From Alistipes montrealensis (GTDB taxonomy: Bacteria; Bacteroidota; Bacteroidia; Bacteroidales; Rikenellaceae): a DNA stretch of 64,000 bases. A program made the position numbers and the translations under genes. The stretch lies in contig NZ_JAGYXY010000003.1 of the NCBI RefSeq assembly GCF_018362775.1, forward strand, positions 220,846 through 284,845, given 5' to 3'. Positions 47,843 to 56,590 of the stretch are shown here, piece after piece. The notes under the pieces were generated by a model. It worked only from the letters and a program-made list of their open reading frames with translations, was not told where the DNA came from and made no database searches. The first letter of the stretch is position 1. Every line of letters starts with the position of its first letter.

Positions 47843-49825
47843 TTACCTGCCGAGGGTCAGCACCACCCCGCCCGTGCACCAGAAGCCCGGCAGGGGAATA
47901 CCGCCGATATCGCAGTAGCGCGTATCGGTGATGTTCGTTGTGTCGACATAGAGGCGGCAGATGCCCTTTTCCCATTGCAGGCGTCCGTCGAGCAGGAAAT
48001 AGGGCTTGTAGTCGCGGTCCTCGCTAAGGGACGCATTGCCCGGCTCGGGGTAATGCGTGTAGCTGCCGTTGCGGTCGTAGACCGAACCGGTCAGCGCTAG
48101 CGACATTCGGCGCAGGAAACGCACCTCCACGGCCAGCGCCGCCTTATGGCGCATGAAATCCATGGCGCTTTTGGCGATGATGTCTGCATTCCGGTCGGTC
48201 GTAATATAGCCGAAGGAAAGTGTGATGCGGCGCAGGAAACCCGTCGCTGCGGTGTAACCGCCCGCGAGTTCGACGCCGTAGGTATCGAGACGGCTCGACT
48301 GTTCGGAATGCCATTTGCCGTCCATGTCTTCGCGCCGGACCCAGTCGATGATGTCGCGTCCGGCACGGTAGTAGGCCTGCGCCGAAACGCTCCAGCAACG
48401 CTTGAGGTAATCAGCCCCGAGACGATAAGTGACAGCATGTTCCGGCCCCAGATCGAGATTGTTGATCTGGGCCGGGGAAGTGTAGTAGAGGTCCGTGAAT
48501 GTCGGCAGGCGCATCGACTGCCACGCCCCGGCTTCGAGGTGCAGCCCGGCCGCAGGGGCATAGCCCGCCGAAAGACTCCACAGGGCCGAAGTGCCGTAAG
48601 GCGTGAGGCTCACGCCCGCGGAAGCCGCCGCGTCGAAACGCCGCCACTGCTTCGTGTGCCGCAGCCAGAGATTGCCCGTATGGCGCGCTTTGGCATGGGT
48701 GTAGTGCCCCTCGGGACGCCGCAATTTCTCGCCGAGGTTGGTACTGTAAATATGATTGAAAGCGTAATCGCCTCCCAGCGAGGTCGTTCCTGCCGCCCAG
48801 CCGCAGTCGGCCCAGAACTTCGCCCCGGCATTATCGGTGTTGTGGCGGTTCATGGCCGTGCCGCGGGTCCAGTCGTAGCGGTCGAAGTTCTTGCGGTAAC
48901 TCGCCGCAGTCCCGAAGGAGAACCGCCCCGCGGTTTTCAGCCACCGCAGCGACGCCAGCGCCGTTGCAGTATGCTCCCATTGGTCGGGATTGTAGGCGGC
49001 GTAAAAGCCGTTGGAGCCGAAATCGCGGTCCTGCCACCCGGCCTGCAAGTCGAAAAAACCGGCCCGCCCGCCGTCGCAGGTCGCCCGCACGAAGGCATTG
49101 TAGTTGGAGAAATCGGTATTGTGCCGGTAGCCGTCGCTGCGGCGGTACGAGGCCGCACCGAGCACCGAGAAACGGCCCGAGGTCACCGCACCCGAAAGGT
49201 TCGTGTAGGCGTAGCCGTACTGGCCGCCCGAGCCTTCGAAACGCAGATAAGTCGGGCGCAGCGGCGCGGTACGGATGTTTACCGCTCCGGCATAAGCCCC
49301 GACGCCGGGCACACCGTCGATCAGTTCCACGGACGAGATGCAGTCGAGATCGACCGGCAGCGCGTGGGACTGATGCCCGGTGCGGGCGTCCGTAAAATCA
49401 ATACCGTTGAGAAGGACCATGGTCTGGTCGAAAGAGCCTCCCCGGATGAAGATGTCGGCCTGCGTCCCCTTGCCTCCGCGTTCGCGGACATCGACCGAAG
49501 GCGCAAGGCGCAGGGCGGCTTCCAGAGTCTGGACAGGCGCCGGGGCCTGGGCTTTCCGGTCGAAAAGCGGGGTGTGCGACTGGGCGTTGCGCGCGGGAGC
49601 CGCCTGGCTCCCTGTAATGCCGACCTCCCGGATCCGCAATGTCCTGAGGACAGCGGCCGTGTCGGCACTCTGCGCGGACGCACCTTGCGTCGCCAGCAGC
49701 AGGATCGACATCCCGACAGAGAGAACCCCGATGGTCACGTAGCGCCGAAGGCTCGCAAAGACCGACCAGCCCTTACGGTTCCAGCGCCTGAAGCAGGGGT
49801 ACTGCTTTGCTTGGATGTTTTCCAT
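47843..49825 (-). CDS. TonB-dependent outer-membrane receptor
   Basis: This 660-residue protein has an N-terminal export signal (hydrophobic TIGVLSVGMSILLLATQGAS, cleavage near residue 52), a plug domain (VQTLEAALRLAPSVDVRERG, ADIFIRGGSFDQTMVLLNGI, VPGVGAYAGAVNIRT) and a 22-strand-type barrel ending GFWCTGGVVLTLGR. Size and plug sequence place it with the BtuB/Cir-like single-chain receptors rather than SusC. The ligand (cobalamin, siderophore or other) is not determinable here, and I see no cobalamin riboswitch. Expression probably involves the leader hairpin with a T-tract at 49858-49903. It is monocistronic. Confidence 0.88.
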   Translation of the reverse strand: MENIQAKQYPCFRRWNRKGWSVFASLRRYVTIGVLSVGMSILLLATQGASAQSADTAAVLRTLRIREVGITGSQAAPARNAQSHTPLFDRKAQAPAPVQTLEAALRLAPSVDVRERGGKGTQADIFIRGGSFDQTMVLLNGIDFTDARTGHQSHALPVDLDCISSVELIDGVPGVGAYAGAVNIRTAPLRPTYLRFEGSGGQYGYAYTNLSGAVTSGRFSVLGAASYRRSDGYRHNTDFSNYNAFVRATCDGGRAGFFDLQAGWQDRDFGSNGFYAAYNPDQWEHTATALASLRWLKTAGRFSFGTAASYRKNFDRYDWTRGTAMNRHNTDNAGAKFWADCGWAAGTTSLGGDYAFNHIYSTNLGEKLRRPEGHYTHAKARHTGNLWLRHTKQWRRFDAAASAGVSLTPYGTSALWSLSAGYAPAAGLHLEAGAWQSMRLPTFTDLYYTSPAQINNLDLGPEHAVTYRLGADYLKRCWSVSAQAYYRAGRDIIDWVRREDMDGKWHSEQSSRLDTYGVELAGGYTAATGFLRRITLSFGYITTDRNADIIAKSAMDFMRHKAALAVEVRFLRRMSLALTGSVYDRNGSYTHYPEPGNASLSEDRDYKPYFLLDGRLQWEKGICRLYVDTTNITDTRYCDIGGIPLPGFWCTGGVVLTLGR

Positions 49826-49857
49826 GTGTTTAAATTTGGATTAAGAATAAAAAAACA

Positions 49858-49903
49858 GCGTCTGAACCAGGGTCCGGCTGCAAGTCCTCCCTCATTCAAA
49901 CGC
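49858..49903 (-). promoter_or_regulatory. Leader terminator-like hairpin of the TonB receptor gene
   Basis: On the minus strand GCGTTTGAA (from 49903) pairs with TTCAGACGC (to 49858) and is followed at once by TGTTTTTTT, an intrinsic-terminator shape between the promoter at 49906 and the ATG at 49825. It is a candidate attenuator or leader RNA. Confidence 0.6.
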
Positions 49904-49905
49904 GG

Positions 49906-49913
49906 CAAAGGTA
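49906..49913 (-). promoter_or_regulatory. -7 box of the TonB receptor gene
   Basis: TACCTTTG on the minus strand; transcription would begin at about 49900, at the foot of the leader hairpin. Confidence 0.65.
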
Positions 49914-49915
49914 AC

Positions 49916-49944
49916 AAAAAAACGGGCCTGTACAGCCCGTTTTC
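49916..49944 (-). terminator. Terminator of the pectate lyase operon
   Basis: Minus strand ACGGGC-TGTACAG-GCCCGT followed by TTTTTTG. Confidence 0.8.
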
Positions 49945-49991
49945 GGTAAATTGCGACCGCAACACACCGGAAATAACCGGCGAGCGACGAT

Positions 49992-51086
49992 CTATCTTTC
50001 AATCCGGCGCAGCCACTCGGGATACTTTTTCAGCACCTTATTGCCCCACGTGCCGTACCACGAGTAGCCCACACGCCGTTCGGCAGGGACTTCGCGCAGG
50101 TCGTAGACCTTCACCCCCTCGCGCGTGGCGAAGAAAGGACGGTTATCGGCCAGTTCGCTGTAACGCGGCCACATCGGGGCGGCCCCGGGATCGTCGACCA
50201 CCACGCGGTCCCTCTTGATCTTCCGGTCCTCCTCCAGTCCTTCGGGCACGGCAACCGTTACGACCTTTTTACCCGTGATTTTCGTACGGTCGAACCACGC
50301 GGCGGCGGCTTTGACCGCTTCGACGACCTCGGGCGAAGGTTTTTTGATACGCATGAGCAGCATCGTGATGTCGGCACTCTCGCCGGCCGACAGCGCAGGG
50401 AGTTCATAGGCCCGGGCCTTGACGGGCTGCAGCGTCTCATGGTCGTACTGCTGGGCCCAGACGGTCCGGACGCCGTCCTGCACCCACTGGGTTTTCAGAA
50501 TCAGCTCGATTCCCCGATCCCACGAAGCACGAATGCGGGATTTCAGGGAGTCGTCGACCCACGTATAGAGCGATTTTCCGGAGAGCACCTCGTTCCACGT
50601 CGAAAGCACACCGTAGATGATGCCGTCGTTGAACGTCACGGCGTCGGCGTCCCAGCCCCGCCAGCCGCCGTTGGGATACTGCGCCGCAAGCATGTATTCC
50701 ATACCCCGGCGGGCTGAATTGCGGAAGAGGGTATCCCCGGTCAGCGCATAGACGTTCGAGAGGTATTCGACCTGCGTGTAGACATTGGCGTTGTCGAGCG
50801 TCGAAAGGCGGTGGCGCGGTTTGAGGGCGGCCTTCACCGAATCGGGATCGAGCCTGGCCAGCATGTCGAGATTCTTGGGCCAGCCGCCGTCGGCGTTCTG
50901 GTAAGCGACGATGTTGCCGGCGATCTCACGGAACTGATCGGGCTTATAACGCTCGTAAGCCTGCGCGCCGTGCTCCTTGTTCCAATGGTTTACGGCATCG
51001 GCGAAACGCCCCGTAGGAACAGGCTGCTGAGCGCCTGCGGAAAAGGTGACTAACGACACGGCTAAAGCAATGATTGTCTTTTTCAT
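49992..51086 (-). CDS. Pectate lyase, PL10 family
   Basis: A 364-residue secreted protein with signal peptide MKKTIIALAVSLVTFSAGA. PL10 (PelA-type alpha/alpha toroid) features are YQNADGGWPKNLDM near 62, TLDNANVYTQVEYLSNVYAL and YPNGGWRGWDADAVTFNDGI, then WARYYD-like VWAQQYDHETLQPVKARAYE and WYGTWGNKVLKKYPEW at the end. It would cleave polygalacturonate by beta-elimination. It stands outside any recognisable polysaccharide utilisation locus and follows the cysteate-synthase-like gene by 20 bp, an unexpected operon partner. Confidence 0.88.
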   Translation of the reverse strand: MKKTIIALAVSLVTFSAGAQQPVPTGRFADAVNHWNKEHGAQAYERYKPDQFREIAGNIVAYQNADGGWPKNLDMLARLDPDSVKAALKPRHRLSTLDNANVYTQVEYLSNVYALTGDTLFRNSARRGMEYMLAAQYPNGGWRGWDADAVTFNDGIIYGVLSTWNEVLSGKSLYTWVDDSLKSRIRASWDRGIELILKTQWVQDGVRTVWAQQYDHETLQPVKARAYELPALSAGESADITMLLMRIKKPSPEVVEAVKAAAAWFDRTKITGKKVVTVAVPEGLEEDRKIKRDRVVVDDPGAAPMWPRYSELADNRPFFATREGVKVYDLREVPAERRVGYSWYGTWGNKVLKKYPEWLRRIER

Positions 51087-51106
51087 AAGCCCGGTTATTT
51101 AACAAA

Positions 51107-52399
51107 TCAGTTGAACAGCGCTTCGACTTTCTCCACGACATCGTTTTCGTCGGGGACAAGCGGGAAGACATGGCTCGGTTTGAGATACCACAGCTCCTTG
51201 CCCTCCTTGAAATGCTCCTCGCCGCCGCCCGTGATGTTGAGCATGACGGTAGCGTCTTTCTCGATCTTGCCCGCAGCGACCGCATTGACGAGCGAAGCCA
51301 GCGCAACACCCGCCGCCGAGTAGATGTCGACGCCTTCGAGTTCGTGGAACAGTTTGCGGGCCTTGCGGGCCATGGCGTTCGTAGCCACGAAAACCTCGCC
51401 GCCGGTAGCTTTCAGGGCATCGAACAGGCCGCCCGTGATACTGTAAGGGGGACGGCGGTTCGAGAGCACCTTGGCGTCGATAATCTCCGCATCGCGGCGC
51501 GCCTTATCGTCGTCGTAGTGCAGCAATTTGCGCGAATCGGCCTGCCAAGCGTCGTACATCGGAACGAACGGAGCGTTCTGCGACACCATCAGTTTCATCG
51601 TATTCTGCCCGAAACGGCCGTCCTGCACGAGACGCATATTGGCCTCCCAGGCGGCGATAGCGCCCGTGCCGCTGCCCACGGCCTGAAAATAGTAGTCGGG
51701 AATGCGGCCGATGGTCGTCACGGCAGAAAGCACCGTGCAGGCCATGCCGTCGCGGCGTGCGATGTTCTTGGCGCCGCCCTCGGCGTAGAACCCGGGGCCT
51801 TTCAGTGCGATGTCGCTCAGATTGATGGCATCGAAATAGTCGCCGCCCTTCTCGCAGGAAATGAGTTTCACGCAGGGGTTCAGCGGCTCGTCGAACCACA
51901 GGGCCCCGATATTGTCGAAGGGAACCGAAAGCAGCAGTTTGATGTTGTTATCCGAGCAGACCTTGGCGAAGGCACGGGCGGTATTTCCGGCCGAAGCCAC
52001 CACCAGCACGCGCTGTTCGTCGGCAGCGGCACGGCCGCAGACGCTGTAAGCCTCGGTCTCCTTGAACGAACAGGTCGACATCGTCGCGCCGATGGCCGGA
52101 TAGTAGCCGTTGAAGGTGATCCAGAGGTTTTCCAGCCCGAGATGTCCGGCAAGTCCCTTGCTCTTATAGGTCACGGGAGCCGACGAACCTTTGAGGATGC
52201 GCCGCACGGGCATCCAGTCCGAGAAACGGTACAGACCCCAGTCGGCAGGTTTCACGTCGATCTGCTTGCGGGCGTATTTGGCGCGGACAAGCGACGGTTC
52301 TTTGCACTGCGGGTCGGCAAGCATCCAGCCGGCGTCTTCGAATTCGCGGCCCGTGGCAACGCATTCCAGCGTGTAAGGTGTAGGTGTAAAATCTTTCAT
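51107..52399 (-). CDS. Threonine-synthase-like PLP enzyme, probable cysteate synthase
   Basis: A 430-residue fold-type II PLP enzyme. The N-terminus has a zinc-ribbon-like or degenerate entry (YTLECVATGREFEDAG, then DPQCKEPSLVRAKYARKQI). The PLP lysine lies in TCSFKETEAYS (about 111), with glycine-rich ASAGNTARAFAKV contacting phosphate and NITGGGEEHFKEG at the end. These features fit cysteate synthase, a threonine-synthase relative that makes L-cysteate from phosphoserine and sulfite, better than canonical threonine synthase. In Alistipes-like bacteria cysteate is the head-group precursor of sulfonolipids. Threonine synthase remains the alternative. It lies 31 bp after nspC. Confidence 0.68.
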   Translation of the reverse strand: MKDFTPTPYTLECVATGREFEDAGWMLADPQCKEPSLVRAKYARKQIDVKPADWGLYRFSDWMPVRRILKGSSAPVTYKSKGLAGHLGLENLWITFNGYYPAIGATMSTCSFKETEAYSVCGRAAADEQRVLVVASAGNTARAFAKVCSDNNIKLLLSVPFDNIGALWFDEPLNPCVKLISCEKGGDYFDAINLSDIALKGPGFYAEGGAKNIARRDGMACTVLSAVTTIGRIPDYYFQAVGSGTGAIAAWEANMRLVQDGRFGQNTMKLMVSQNAPFVPMYDAWQADSRKLLHYDDDKARRDAEIIDAKVLSNRRPPYSITGGLFDALKATGGEVFVATNAMARKARKLFHELEGVDIYSAAGVALASLVNAVAAGKIEKDATVMLNITGGGEEHFKEGKELWYLKPSHVFPLVPDENDVVEKVEALFN

Positions 52400-52430
52400 G
52401 AAAAGGTTTGGGATATCTTTGTATAGTTGT

Positions 52431-53570
52431 TTACGACATGCGGTTTTTGAAATCCTCGTAGCCGAATTCGCGGATGATGTCCGCGCGGCCGTCGCGGCGC
52501 ACGATGACGATGGCGGGATGGTGAACGCCGTTGAACATCGTAGTCTTGACCATCGTGTAGTGGATCATGTCTTCGAAAACGATGCGCTCCCCTACTTTCA
52601 GGTCATGATCGAAAGCCCAGTCGCCGTAGTAATCGCCCGCAAGGCAGCTCGTACCGCCCATGCGCCAGCGTCGTTCGCCCTCGGCAGGCTCGTGCGCGCC
52701 GACGATAGCGGGTTTGTAGGGCATTTCGAGGCAGTCGGGCATGTGGCAGGCGAACGACACGTCGAGCATAGACGTCGTCACCCCGCCGTTCTCGACGATG
52801 TCCTCGACGGTCGAAACCAGATAGCCCGTACGCCACGTGAAGGCACTGCCGGGTTCGAGGATCAGCCGCAGGTTCGGGTGGCGGGACTTGAAACCGCGGA
52901 GCAGGGCGATCAGGCAGTCGCAGTCGTATTCGGCATGCGTCATCAGGTGGCCGCCGCCCATATTGAGCCACTTTACCCGATCGAGCAGATGCCCGAAATG
53001 TTTCTCGACGGCCTCCAGGGCCAGCCGCAGGTGCTCGGGGCGCGATTCGCAGAGGACATGGAAATGAAGTCCTTCGATACCTTCCGGAAGGCCGCCGTAC
53101 GCCGCCAACTGCTCGGCCGTGACGCCCAGCCGCGAGCCGGGGACGCAGGGGTTGTAGAGGTCCGTTTCGACAGGCGAATACTGCGGGTTGATCCTCAGGC
53201 CGCACGAAATGCCGTTGATAAGGGCCTTCTGGCCGAAGCGCTCGAACTGAGATACGGAATTAAAAGTGATATGGTCGCTGCAACGCAGGATTTCGTCGAT
53301 ATTGGAGTCCGTGTAGACCGGGGCGTAGGTATGGGCAGGACGCCCGAACTCCTCGAAAACGAGGCGCGCCTCGGCGGCGGAACTTGCAGTCGCACCGTCG
53401 GAATGCTGCGCCAACTCGGAAAAAATGCTCCACATGGCGCAGGCCTTCAGGGCGACAATAATTTCCGCACCGGATTCCCGGCGCACACGGCCGATAGTCG
53501 CCAGGTTCCGGTCCAGCAATTCCTCGTCGAGGACGTAGCACGGTGAAGGCAGTTTCAGAAAGTCAATCAT
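52431..53570 (-). CDS. nspC: Carboxynorspermidine/carboxyspermidine decarboxylase
   Basis: A 379-residue fold-type III (alanine racemase-like) PLP decarboxylase. It opens LPSPCYVLDEELLDRNL; the PLP lysine is K42 in IIVALKACAMWS. Other family motifs are CGLRINPQYSPV, GLHFHVLCES, LNMGGGHLMT and GGTSCLAGDYYGDW with the substrate-binding cysteine and aspartate. It removes CO2 from carboxy(nor)spermidine in the alternative polyamine pathway. The promoter is the TATTTTTG box at 53598-53605. The partner dehydrogenase gene at 53805-54995 is upstream on the same strand. Confidence 0.93.
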   Translation of the reverse strand: MIDFLKLPSPCYVLDEELLDRNLATIGRVRRESGAEIIVALKACAMWSIFSELAQHSDGATASSAAEARLVFEEFGRPAHTYAPVYTDSNIDEILRCSDHITFNSVSQFERFGQKALINGISCGLRINPQYSPVETDLYNPCVPGSRLGVTAEQLAAYGGLPEGIEGLHFHVLCESRPEHLRLALEAVEKHFGHLLDRVKWLNMGGGHLMTHAEYDCDCLIALLRGFKSRHPNLRLILEPGSAFTWRTGYLVSTVEDIVENGGVTTSMLDVSFACHMPDCLEMPYKPAIVGAHEPAEGERRWRMGGTSCLAGDYYGDWAFDHDLKVGERIVFEDMIHYTMVKTTMFNGVHHPAIVIVRRDGRADIIREFGYEDFKNRMS

Positions 53571-53597
53571 CGAATTGTTTTTAGCTCAAAACAGTTG

Positions 53598-53605
53598 CAA
53601 AAATA
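53598..53605 (-). promoter_or_regulatory. -7 box of the nspC transcription unit
   Basis: TATTTTTG on the minus strand, 27 bp before the nspC ATG at 53570. A modest hairpin (AGCCC...GGGCT near 53627-53641) precedes it. Confidence 0.6.
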
Positions 53606-53804
53606 GCAAAATCATTGCGAATAACAGCCCTGCGTGGGCTGGTTTTTGGGAGAAATACGCATTTATACTTACACGCAGACCGCGCAAAACGGCAAAGGCC
53701 GCAGGTTTGTCCCTTAACAGAGCAGAGCGCGGACGGGACGTATTTAAACGCTCCATTCGCGCCCTGCGAAAGCAAGTGCAGAAATGCCCTATAAAACCGG
53801 AGAA

Positions 53805-54995
53805 CTACACTTCGAGGTTCACATCGAACAACTCGTGCCACGGCAAACCCTGTTCGCCCAGTTCGGCGAGGAAGGGATCGGGATCGAATTCCTCGACGTT
53901 GAACACCCCGGCGCCGCGCCACAGCCCCTTGGCCCACATCGAAGCGCCCAGCGCCGCGGGAACACCCGTCGTGAACGAAACGGCCTGCGTGCCGGTCTCC
54001 TTGAAAGCCTGTTCGTGGTCGCAGTTATTATAGATGTAGTACGTGCGCTCCTTGCCGTCCTTGAGGCCCTTGATGCGGCAGCCGATCGAGGTCTGGCCGT
54101 GATAGTTGGCGCCCAGCGACTTGGGATCGGGCAAGACGGCCTTGAGGAACTGGATCGGAACGATCTCGACGCCGTTGTAGATGATCGGGTCGATACGCGC
54201 CATGCCGATATTCTGGATCACACGCAGGTGCGTGAGGTACTCCTGGCCGAAAGTCATCCAGAAGCGCGCCCGCTTGATCGTAGGATAGTTCTTCACGAGC
54301 GACTCCAGCTCCTCGTGGTAAATGACGTACGACTCGCGCTCGCCGATACCGGGGTAATTGAGCGGCCGGTGAATCTGGTGCGGCTCGGTCACGACCCACT
54401 GGCCGTTCTCGTAGTAGCGGCCCTTCTGGGTCACCTCGCGGATATTGATTTCGGGATTGAAGTTCGTAGCGAAGGCCATGCCGTGGTTGCCGGCATTGCA
54501 GTCGACGATATCGAGGTAGTGGATCTCGTCGAAATGGTGTTTGGCGGCATAGGCTGTGAAGATAGCCGTCACGCCCGGGTCGAAACCGCAGCCGAGGATG
54601 GCCGTAAGGCCTGCAGCCTTGAAGCGGTCCTGATAGGCCCACTGCCACGAATATTCGAAATGCGCCTCGTCTTTCGGCTCGTAGTTGGCCGTGTCGAGGT
54701 AGTTGCAGCCGCATTCGAGACAGGCGTCCATGATCGTCAAATCCTGATACGGAAGCGCTACGTTGACCACGATGTCGGGTTTGAACGAGCGGAACAACTC
54801 GCACAACTGCGGCACGTTGTCGGCATCGACCTCGGCGGTCTTCACGCGGTTGCCGCCGATAGCTGCCGCCACGGCATCGCATTTGGATTTGGTACGGCTG
54901 GCCAGCATCACGTCCGTAAAGACGGGATTGGCTGCAATTTTCTGCGTCACCACCGTTCCGACGCCTCCTGCACCGATTATTAGCGCTTTACACAT
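53805..54995 (-). CDS. Carboxynorspermidine dehydrogenase (saccharopine dehydrogenase family)
   Basis: A 396-residue cytosolic oxidoreductase: Rossmann motif ALIIGAGGVGTVVTQKIA (4-21), VNVALPYQDLTIMDACLECG, CGCNYLDTANYEPKDEAHFE and GCGFDPGVTAIFTAYAA are diagnostic of the saccharopine dehydrogenase-like carboxynorspermidine synthase. It condenses aspartate semialdehyde with a diamine using NAD(P)H, forming the substrate of NspC. It is separated from nspC by 234 bp with a separate promoter, so the two are adjacent but probably not a single transcript. Own promoter: TATTTTTG at 55039-55046. Confidence 0.9.
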   Translation of the reverse strand: MCKALIIGAGGVGTVVTQKIAANPVFTDVMLASRTKSKCDAVAAAIGGNRVKTAEVDADNVPQLCELFRSFKPDIVVNVALPYQDLTIMDACLECGCNYLDTANYEPKDEAHFEYSWQWAYQDRFKAAGLTAILGCGFDPGVTAIFTAYAAKHHFDEIHYLDIVDCNAGNHGMAFATNFNPEINIREVTQKGRYYENGQWVVTEPHQIHRPLNYPGIGERESYVIYHEELESLVKNYPTIKRARFWMTFGQEYLTHLRVIQNIGMARIDPIIYNGVEIVPIQFLKAVLPDPKSLGANYHGQTSIGCRIKGLKDGKERTYYIYNNCDHEQAFKETGTQAVSFTTGVPAALGASMWAKGLWRGAGVFNVEEFDPDPFLAELGEQGLPWHELFDVNLEV

Positions 54996-55038
54996 AGAAT
55001 TATTCAGTTTTAAAAGTTTAAATTCATTTTAATGCCTA

Positions 55039-55046
55039 CAAAAATA
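55039..55046 (-). promoter_or_regulatory. -7 box of the carboxynorspermidine dehydrogenase gene
   Basis: TATTTTTG on the minus strand, 43 bp upstream of the ATG at 54995. Confidence 0.6.
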
Positions 55047-55194
55047 TCTTTTTATTTCGGCAAATCAAAATCCGCGCATCAAATTTCCCGCCCCATCACG
55101 TCCGGGCCTGCCGCAAGCAGGAAAGCAAAAAATGACACAAGGTTGTTTCAAAAACGGCAAAAACGCCGGATCGTCAGAATAACAATCCTTCTAA

Positions 55195-55227
55195 AGAAAA
55201 AAGGCGACTACTCTCGTAATCGCCTTT
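55195..55227 (-). terminator. Terminator after tRNA-Lys
   Basis: Minus strand AAAGGCGATTACGAGAGTAG followed by TCGCCTTTTTTC: stem AAAGGCGA/TCGCCTTT and a T-run. Confidence 0.8.
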
Positions 55228-55228
55228 G

Positions 55229-55301
55229 TGATCCCGCTGGGGCTCGAACCCAGGACCCCAACATTAAAAGTGTTGTGCTCTACCAGCTGAGCTACGGAAT
55301 C
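55229..55301 (-). tRNA. tRNA-Lys (anticodon TTT)
   Basis: Minus-strand cloverleaf: acceptor GATTCCG/CGGGATC (one G-T pair), D-arm GCTCAGCTGGTAGAGC, anticodon stem CAACA/TGTTG around CTTTTAA, T-arm CTGGG-TTCGAGC-CCCAG, discriminator A; CCA is not encoded. Confidence 0.95.
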
Positions 55302-55340
55302 TCCGATACCAAAATGGGAATCGCTTCCGTTTTGGTGGTG

Positions 55341-55348
55341 CAAATGTA
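55341..55348 (-). promoter_or_regulatory. -7 box of tRNA-Lys
   Basis: TACATTTG on the minus strand, about 40 bp upstream of the mature tRNA. Confidence 0.6.
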
Positions 55349-55462
55349 CGGATTTATTTTTAATATGCAACACCCGACCTGCAATTTTTGCGCAAAAGTG
55401 TGTTTTTTTACCTTCCCGGATGGCTATCCTACCCTGTCTTTTTCCGGCCGAAAGGAATCCGA

Positions 55463-55492
55463 CAAAACAAAAGAGCCGGCAAAAGCCGACTC
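55463..55492 (-). terminator. Terminator of the nucleotidyltransferase gene
   Basis: Minus strand GAGTCGGC-TTTT-GCCGGCTC followed by TTTTGTTTTG. Confidence 0.8.
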
Positions 55493-55498
55493 CCGGAA

Positions 55499-56590
55499 TC
55501 AGTTCGCTCCGATGGATTGCGGGCGTTTGAGGTGGGCCCAGACGGAACGCACGAAAGCGCCGGCGAGGCTCTCGTTGAAGACGATCCGGTGTTTCCAGCG
55601 GTTCGTCCACCAGCGGTGGGTCTTGAACCAGACGACACGCAGCAGGCCCGACGGCGCTCTATCCGAAAATGCGGGACTGAGGATTTCGTCCAGCACACGC
55701 TCTTCGAGATCGGCATTGCGAACCATACCGGGAACCGCCGCGGGGTCGAGCCCCAGGTAATCGACGCAGATGGCATTGAGGCAGTTCAGGAACTCTGTCA
55801 TCCCGGCATCCCGGGCAGCAGCGTACAAAGCCTCCCAGTCGATCCGGTCGTGGCAGTGCGCAACGAAGACATGCCAGTCGATCACATGCCGCAGTCCGAT
55901 GTTGATCGCAGCAAAGTGGACGGCAGCATGGCGCAGCAGGAACAGGGCGTTGAGTTGCTCCGAAGGCAGGTATACGGCGACCCCGGCAACGGCAACCGAC
56001 TCGCCGGGCTGCGCCGCATATTGTTTGAACAGCCGTTCGAGGCGCGCGTTCGAGGCATGCGTCAGCGTGTTGACGAAATCGTAATGGTTTTCGATCATGA
56101 CGCCGTCGATGTCGAACGTCGTATGATGCTCCTTATGTACGTCGACCGGAGCGCCCCACTCTTTGGCGACCAGTTTGTCGGCCTCGGGCTGGCGGCCGAA
56201 AAGCCAGATGTCGATGTCCCCGTAGGGGCGGTGCTCCGGAACGGGATAGAAAAGACTCAGTCCATAGCCTTTGAGCACCATCATCGGGATGGCGTGTTCC
56301 CGGTAGAACGAGGCGAGTTTGGCGATGACTTTCTCCTGCAGGCGGTAGACCTTTTCAATCTGATCGACATTGACGGCCCATTGCAGGCGCAGCCCTTTGG
56401 GAGGCTGCATCGTTTCAGGCAGAAATTGCAGCCCGTCCCATGCCTGGGCCAGCACGCCCTGGGCCGACGAAAGGTCGTAAATCCCGCGCCAGAGCCCTGC
56501 ATCGCAGTTTTCGAACAGCGCAGCGTCGTCCATACGGCCGTGCAGCGTCGCCCGCAGCAGGGCAAACAGATTTTCAGCAGCCCGCGTCAT
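55499..56590 (-). CDS. Nucleotidyltransferase family protein (NTP_transf_5-like)
   Basis: A 363-residue protein starting MTRAAENLFALLRATLHGRM. A longer frame beginning at 56683 would overlap the cupin gene; the ATG at 56590 shares ATGA with the cupin stop. The core VLKGYGLSLFYPVPEHRPYG and DIDIWLFG (about 135-160) is the hG.D.D nucleotidyltransferase signature of the NTP_transf_5 family, in which the two aspartates bind metal. The rest is helical. Relatives occur in polysaccharide loci, but the reaction is unknown. It is cotranscribed with the WbuC-like cupin and divergent from the rhamnose genes. Confidence 0.78.
   Translation of the reverse strand: MTRAAENLFALLRATLHGRMDDAALFENCDAGLWRGIYDLSSAQGVLAQAWDGLQFLPETMQPPKGLRLQWAVNVDQIEKVYRLQEKVIAKLASFYREHAIPMMVLKGYGLSLFYPVPEHRPYGDIDIWLFGRQPEADKLVAKEWGAPVDVHKEHHTTFDIDGVMIENHYDFVNTLTHASNARLERLFKQYAAQPGESVAVAGVAVYLPSEQLNALFLLRHAAVHFAAINIGLRHVIDWHVFVAHCHDRIDWEALYAAARDAGMTEFLNCLNAICVDYLGLDPAAVPGMVRNADLEERVLDEILSPAFSDRAPSGLLRVVWFKTHRWWTNRWKHRIVFNESLAGAFVRSVWAHLKRPQSIGAN

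Noticed and set aside
49826..49991. Cobalamin riboswitch upstream of the TonB receptor
   Set aside because: The stretch is too short and lacks a recognisable B12-box; only a simple hairpin with a T-run is present.
52412..52419. TATCTTTG on the plus strand between nspC and the cysteate-synthase-like gene
   Set aside because: It points antisense into nspC with no gene to serve; treated as a chance match.
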